A stretch of DNA of 27,061 nt from a virus, in IMG/VR virus record IMGVR_UViG_3300046009_010605, positions 1 to 27,061 of that record; one strand, written 5' to 3'. Every line of letters starts with the position of its first letter. Position 1 is the first letter of the stretch. Below, in pieces: positions 26,022 to 27,061 of this stretch. A program made the position numbers and the translations under genes. The notes beneath the pieces are model-generated. The model ran no database searches and was not told the origin of the DNA. It saw nothing but the letters and a program-made list of their open reading frames with translations.

Positions 26022-27061
26022 ATAATCATTGATGGGCAAGCTCTTGATATTGGATCTGGAGCACTGCAAAAATTGACTACCATCGCGACTGGACATCTTG
26101 CCATTGCCCATGATCACTGATCCAGAGTTGTATTTAACTGGATTGTCCACAATGAGGTCCAGGTACTCACCCTCGCCCACTCCCAGGGTAATGAAATGAA
26201 TGTACTTTTTCTTGTCGCGTTTGAACACTCTGCTGTTGGCCACTATGCCAGCAAATTCAAAGTTGTCTAGATAGAGATTTCTCACACCCATGTTGGGTAG
26301 AAATCCTGGTGAGTTCCAGGCGCCGTGGTGAAGAAAACTTTCCACAGGATCTTCTGTGATCCAGTTGTCAAAGCCCAAGTCACGTAGGTCCCAGCCTGCA
26401 CGTTTGGCTTCGTTTCTGTAGACCCACTTGGCATAGCTGCCCTGACAGTGTTTTAGGGCTGCACGCCAAAACTCACGCGGATTGTGTGCTTTTTGATAGG
26501 CCAAGGCCCAGATCAATCTTCCCAGATTCACGGCATGAGCACGGCACAGACCAAAGCCTGACAGATTCAACATCTCTCGATAGATATCATCCTTGAGCGG
26601 ATGATCTCCCAGGCGGGACATGAACTCCATGACTTTTTCTTCGTTCCTTTTGGCAAAAGCTCTGCGGTACATGTCGGCTTCGTAGGCATTGACGCCAATC
26701 AGCTTCATGATGCGTTCTATGGCATCGTCTTCGCATACTATGGCACGTTCTTTGGTTCCTTCTGCGGTCCAGTCTCGGAACCACGAAGCTTTGCGACGAC
26801 CTTCCATGGCCACGGGTCGTACCAAGGCAGTGGCAAACACACAGTCATGCACTGACGTGGGCTTTATAGCTCTAAACAGTCTGCGCATGGCTGGTGACTC
26901 GCCTTGAGTCACGCCCAGTACATCACCGCGACTCAAGAGATCAGCAGTGGCATCGTCTTCCAGGGGATATTCATGCACACGCCGAGTGGGATCAATTTCC
27001 ATGAGTTGACTCAGTCCACGATTGGCAAGGATGTCTACCTTGAGGTGTTCAAGATCCTCAA
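26010..27061 (-). CDS. DNA polymerase III alpha (DnaE)-like polymerase, C-terminal part; 5' end outside window
   Basis: The frame runs in from the right edge (codon 27059-27057) without a stop, so ATG 27002 is internal; about 349 residues are visible. 'LEHLKVDILANRGLSQL' matches the K-x-D-x-L strand with the third catalytic aspartate of DnaE. Next come 'LLSRGDVLGVTQGESPAMRR' (the L-G-V-x-Q-x-E-S motif), 'KPTSVHD', 'LVRPVAMEG', 'YRRAFAKRNEE', and 'GFGLCRAHAVNLGRLIWALA' (the K-S-H-A-like helix, here R-A-H-A). The tail has an OB-like block 'EFAGIVANSRVFKRDKKKYI'. The part beyond the fingers is shorter than in bacterial DnaE. It is probably the phage replicative polymerase, or its partner, as inferred from neighbouring T4-type genes. 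Confidence 0.85.
   Translation of the reverse strand, partial: EDLEHLKVDILANRGLSQLMEIDPTRRVHEYPLEDDATADLLSRGDVLGVTQGESPAMRRLFRAIKPTSVHDCVFATALVRPVAMEGRRKASWFRDWTAEGTKERAIVCEDDAIERIMKLIGVNAYEADMYRRAFAKRNEEKVMEFMSRLGDHPLKDDIYREMLNLSGFGLCRAHAVNLGRLIWALAYQKAHNPREFWRAALKHCQGSYAKWVYRNEAKRAGWDLRDLGFDNWITEDPVESFLHHGAWNSPGFLPNMGVRNLYLDNFEFAGIVANSRVFKRDKKKYIHFITLGVGEGEYLDLIVDNPVKYNSGSVIMGNGKMSSRDGSQFLQCSRSNIKSLPINDYLEI

Noticed and set aside
1-27061. tRNA genes, CRISPR arrays, insertion sequences and attachment sites
   Set aside because: No cloverleaf-like sequence, regularly spaced repeats, transposase frames or long terminal repeats were seen while reading, though no search program could be run.

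Overview
The window looks like part of the genome of a large tailed phage with T4-type replication genes, probably from an uncultured aquatic or environmental lineage. The evidence is a UvsW-like helicase, a gp61-like primase, a gp41/DnaB-like helicase, a probable gp62-like clamp-loader subunit, virion-type proteins, very tight gene packing (ATGA overlaps, almost no gaps) and strings of tiny unrecognised genes. No host gene, tRNA, integrase or transposase was seen. One departure from T4 is that the polymerase-like genes here are of the bacterial DnaE (Pol III alpha) type. The host cannot be named from this sequence.

Region 1 (1-9692) is a surface-sugar island. Plus-strand genes at 1-3651 encode the end of a glycosyltransferase, a polysaccharide pyruvyl transferase and three related GT-B/capsule-type proteins. 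Minus-strand genes at 3635-8126 encode two nucleotide-sugar short-chain dehydrogenase/reductases (CapE/FlaA1-like and RmlD-like), a SAM methyltransferase and three glycosyltransferases. Plus-strand genes at 8137-9692 encode a fourth member of the GT-B-like family and a GT8-like transferase. Almost every junction is an ATGA overlap, so the island should be translated as coupled units.

Region 2 (9697-13964) is a cassette of small phage genes ending in an AAA+ ATPase. It is driven by a series of near-consensus sigma70-type promoters (TTGACC/TTGACA, 17-base spacer, TATAAT-like), most followed by a similar leader with an AAGGAG ribosome site. GTTGCT/AGCAAC hairpins sit just upstream of three of these promoters. 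A textbook intrinsic terminator closes the block.

Region 3 (13934-15401, minus strand) holds a PLP-dependent enzyme and a 2-oxoglutarate/Fe(II) oxygenase-like protein.

Region 4 (15388-27061) is replication and mixed function: uvsW-like, an unknown gene, a cupin, small conserved genes, a possible gp62, a zinc-finger protein, two probable virion proteins, a very small DnaE-like protein, primase, gp41-like helicase flanked by two radical SAM proteins, and on the minus strand the C-terminal part of a full-size DnaE-like polymerase that runs off the right edge. Four genes here (uvsW, the next gene, primase and helicase) have a TATAAT-like -10 box only 6-7 bases before the ATG and no ribosome site, which predicts leaderless transcripts. 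Together the replication genes would make a T4-style helicase-primase machine that may work with a DnaE-type polymerase.
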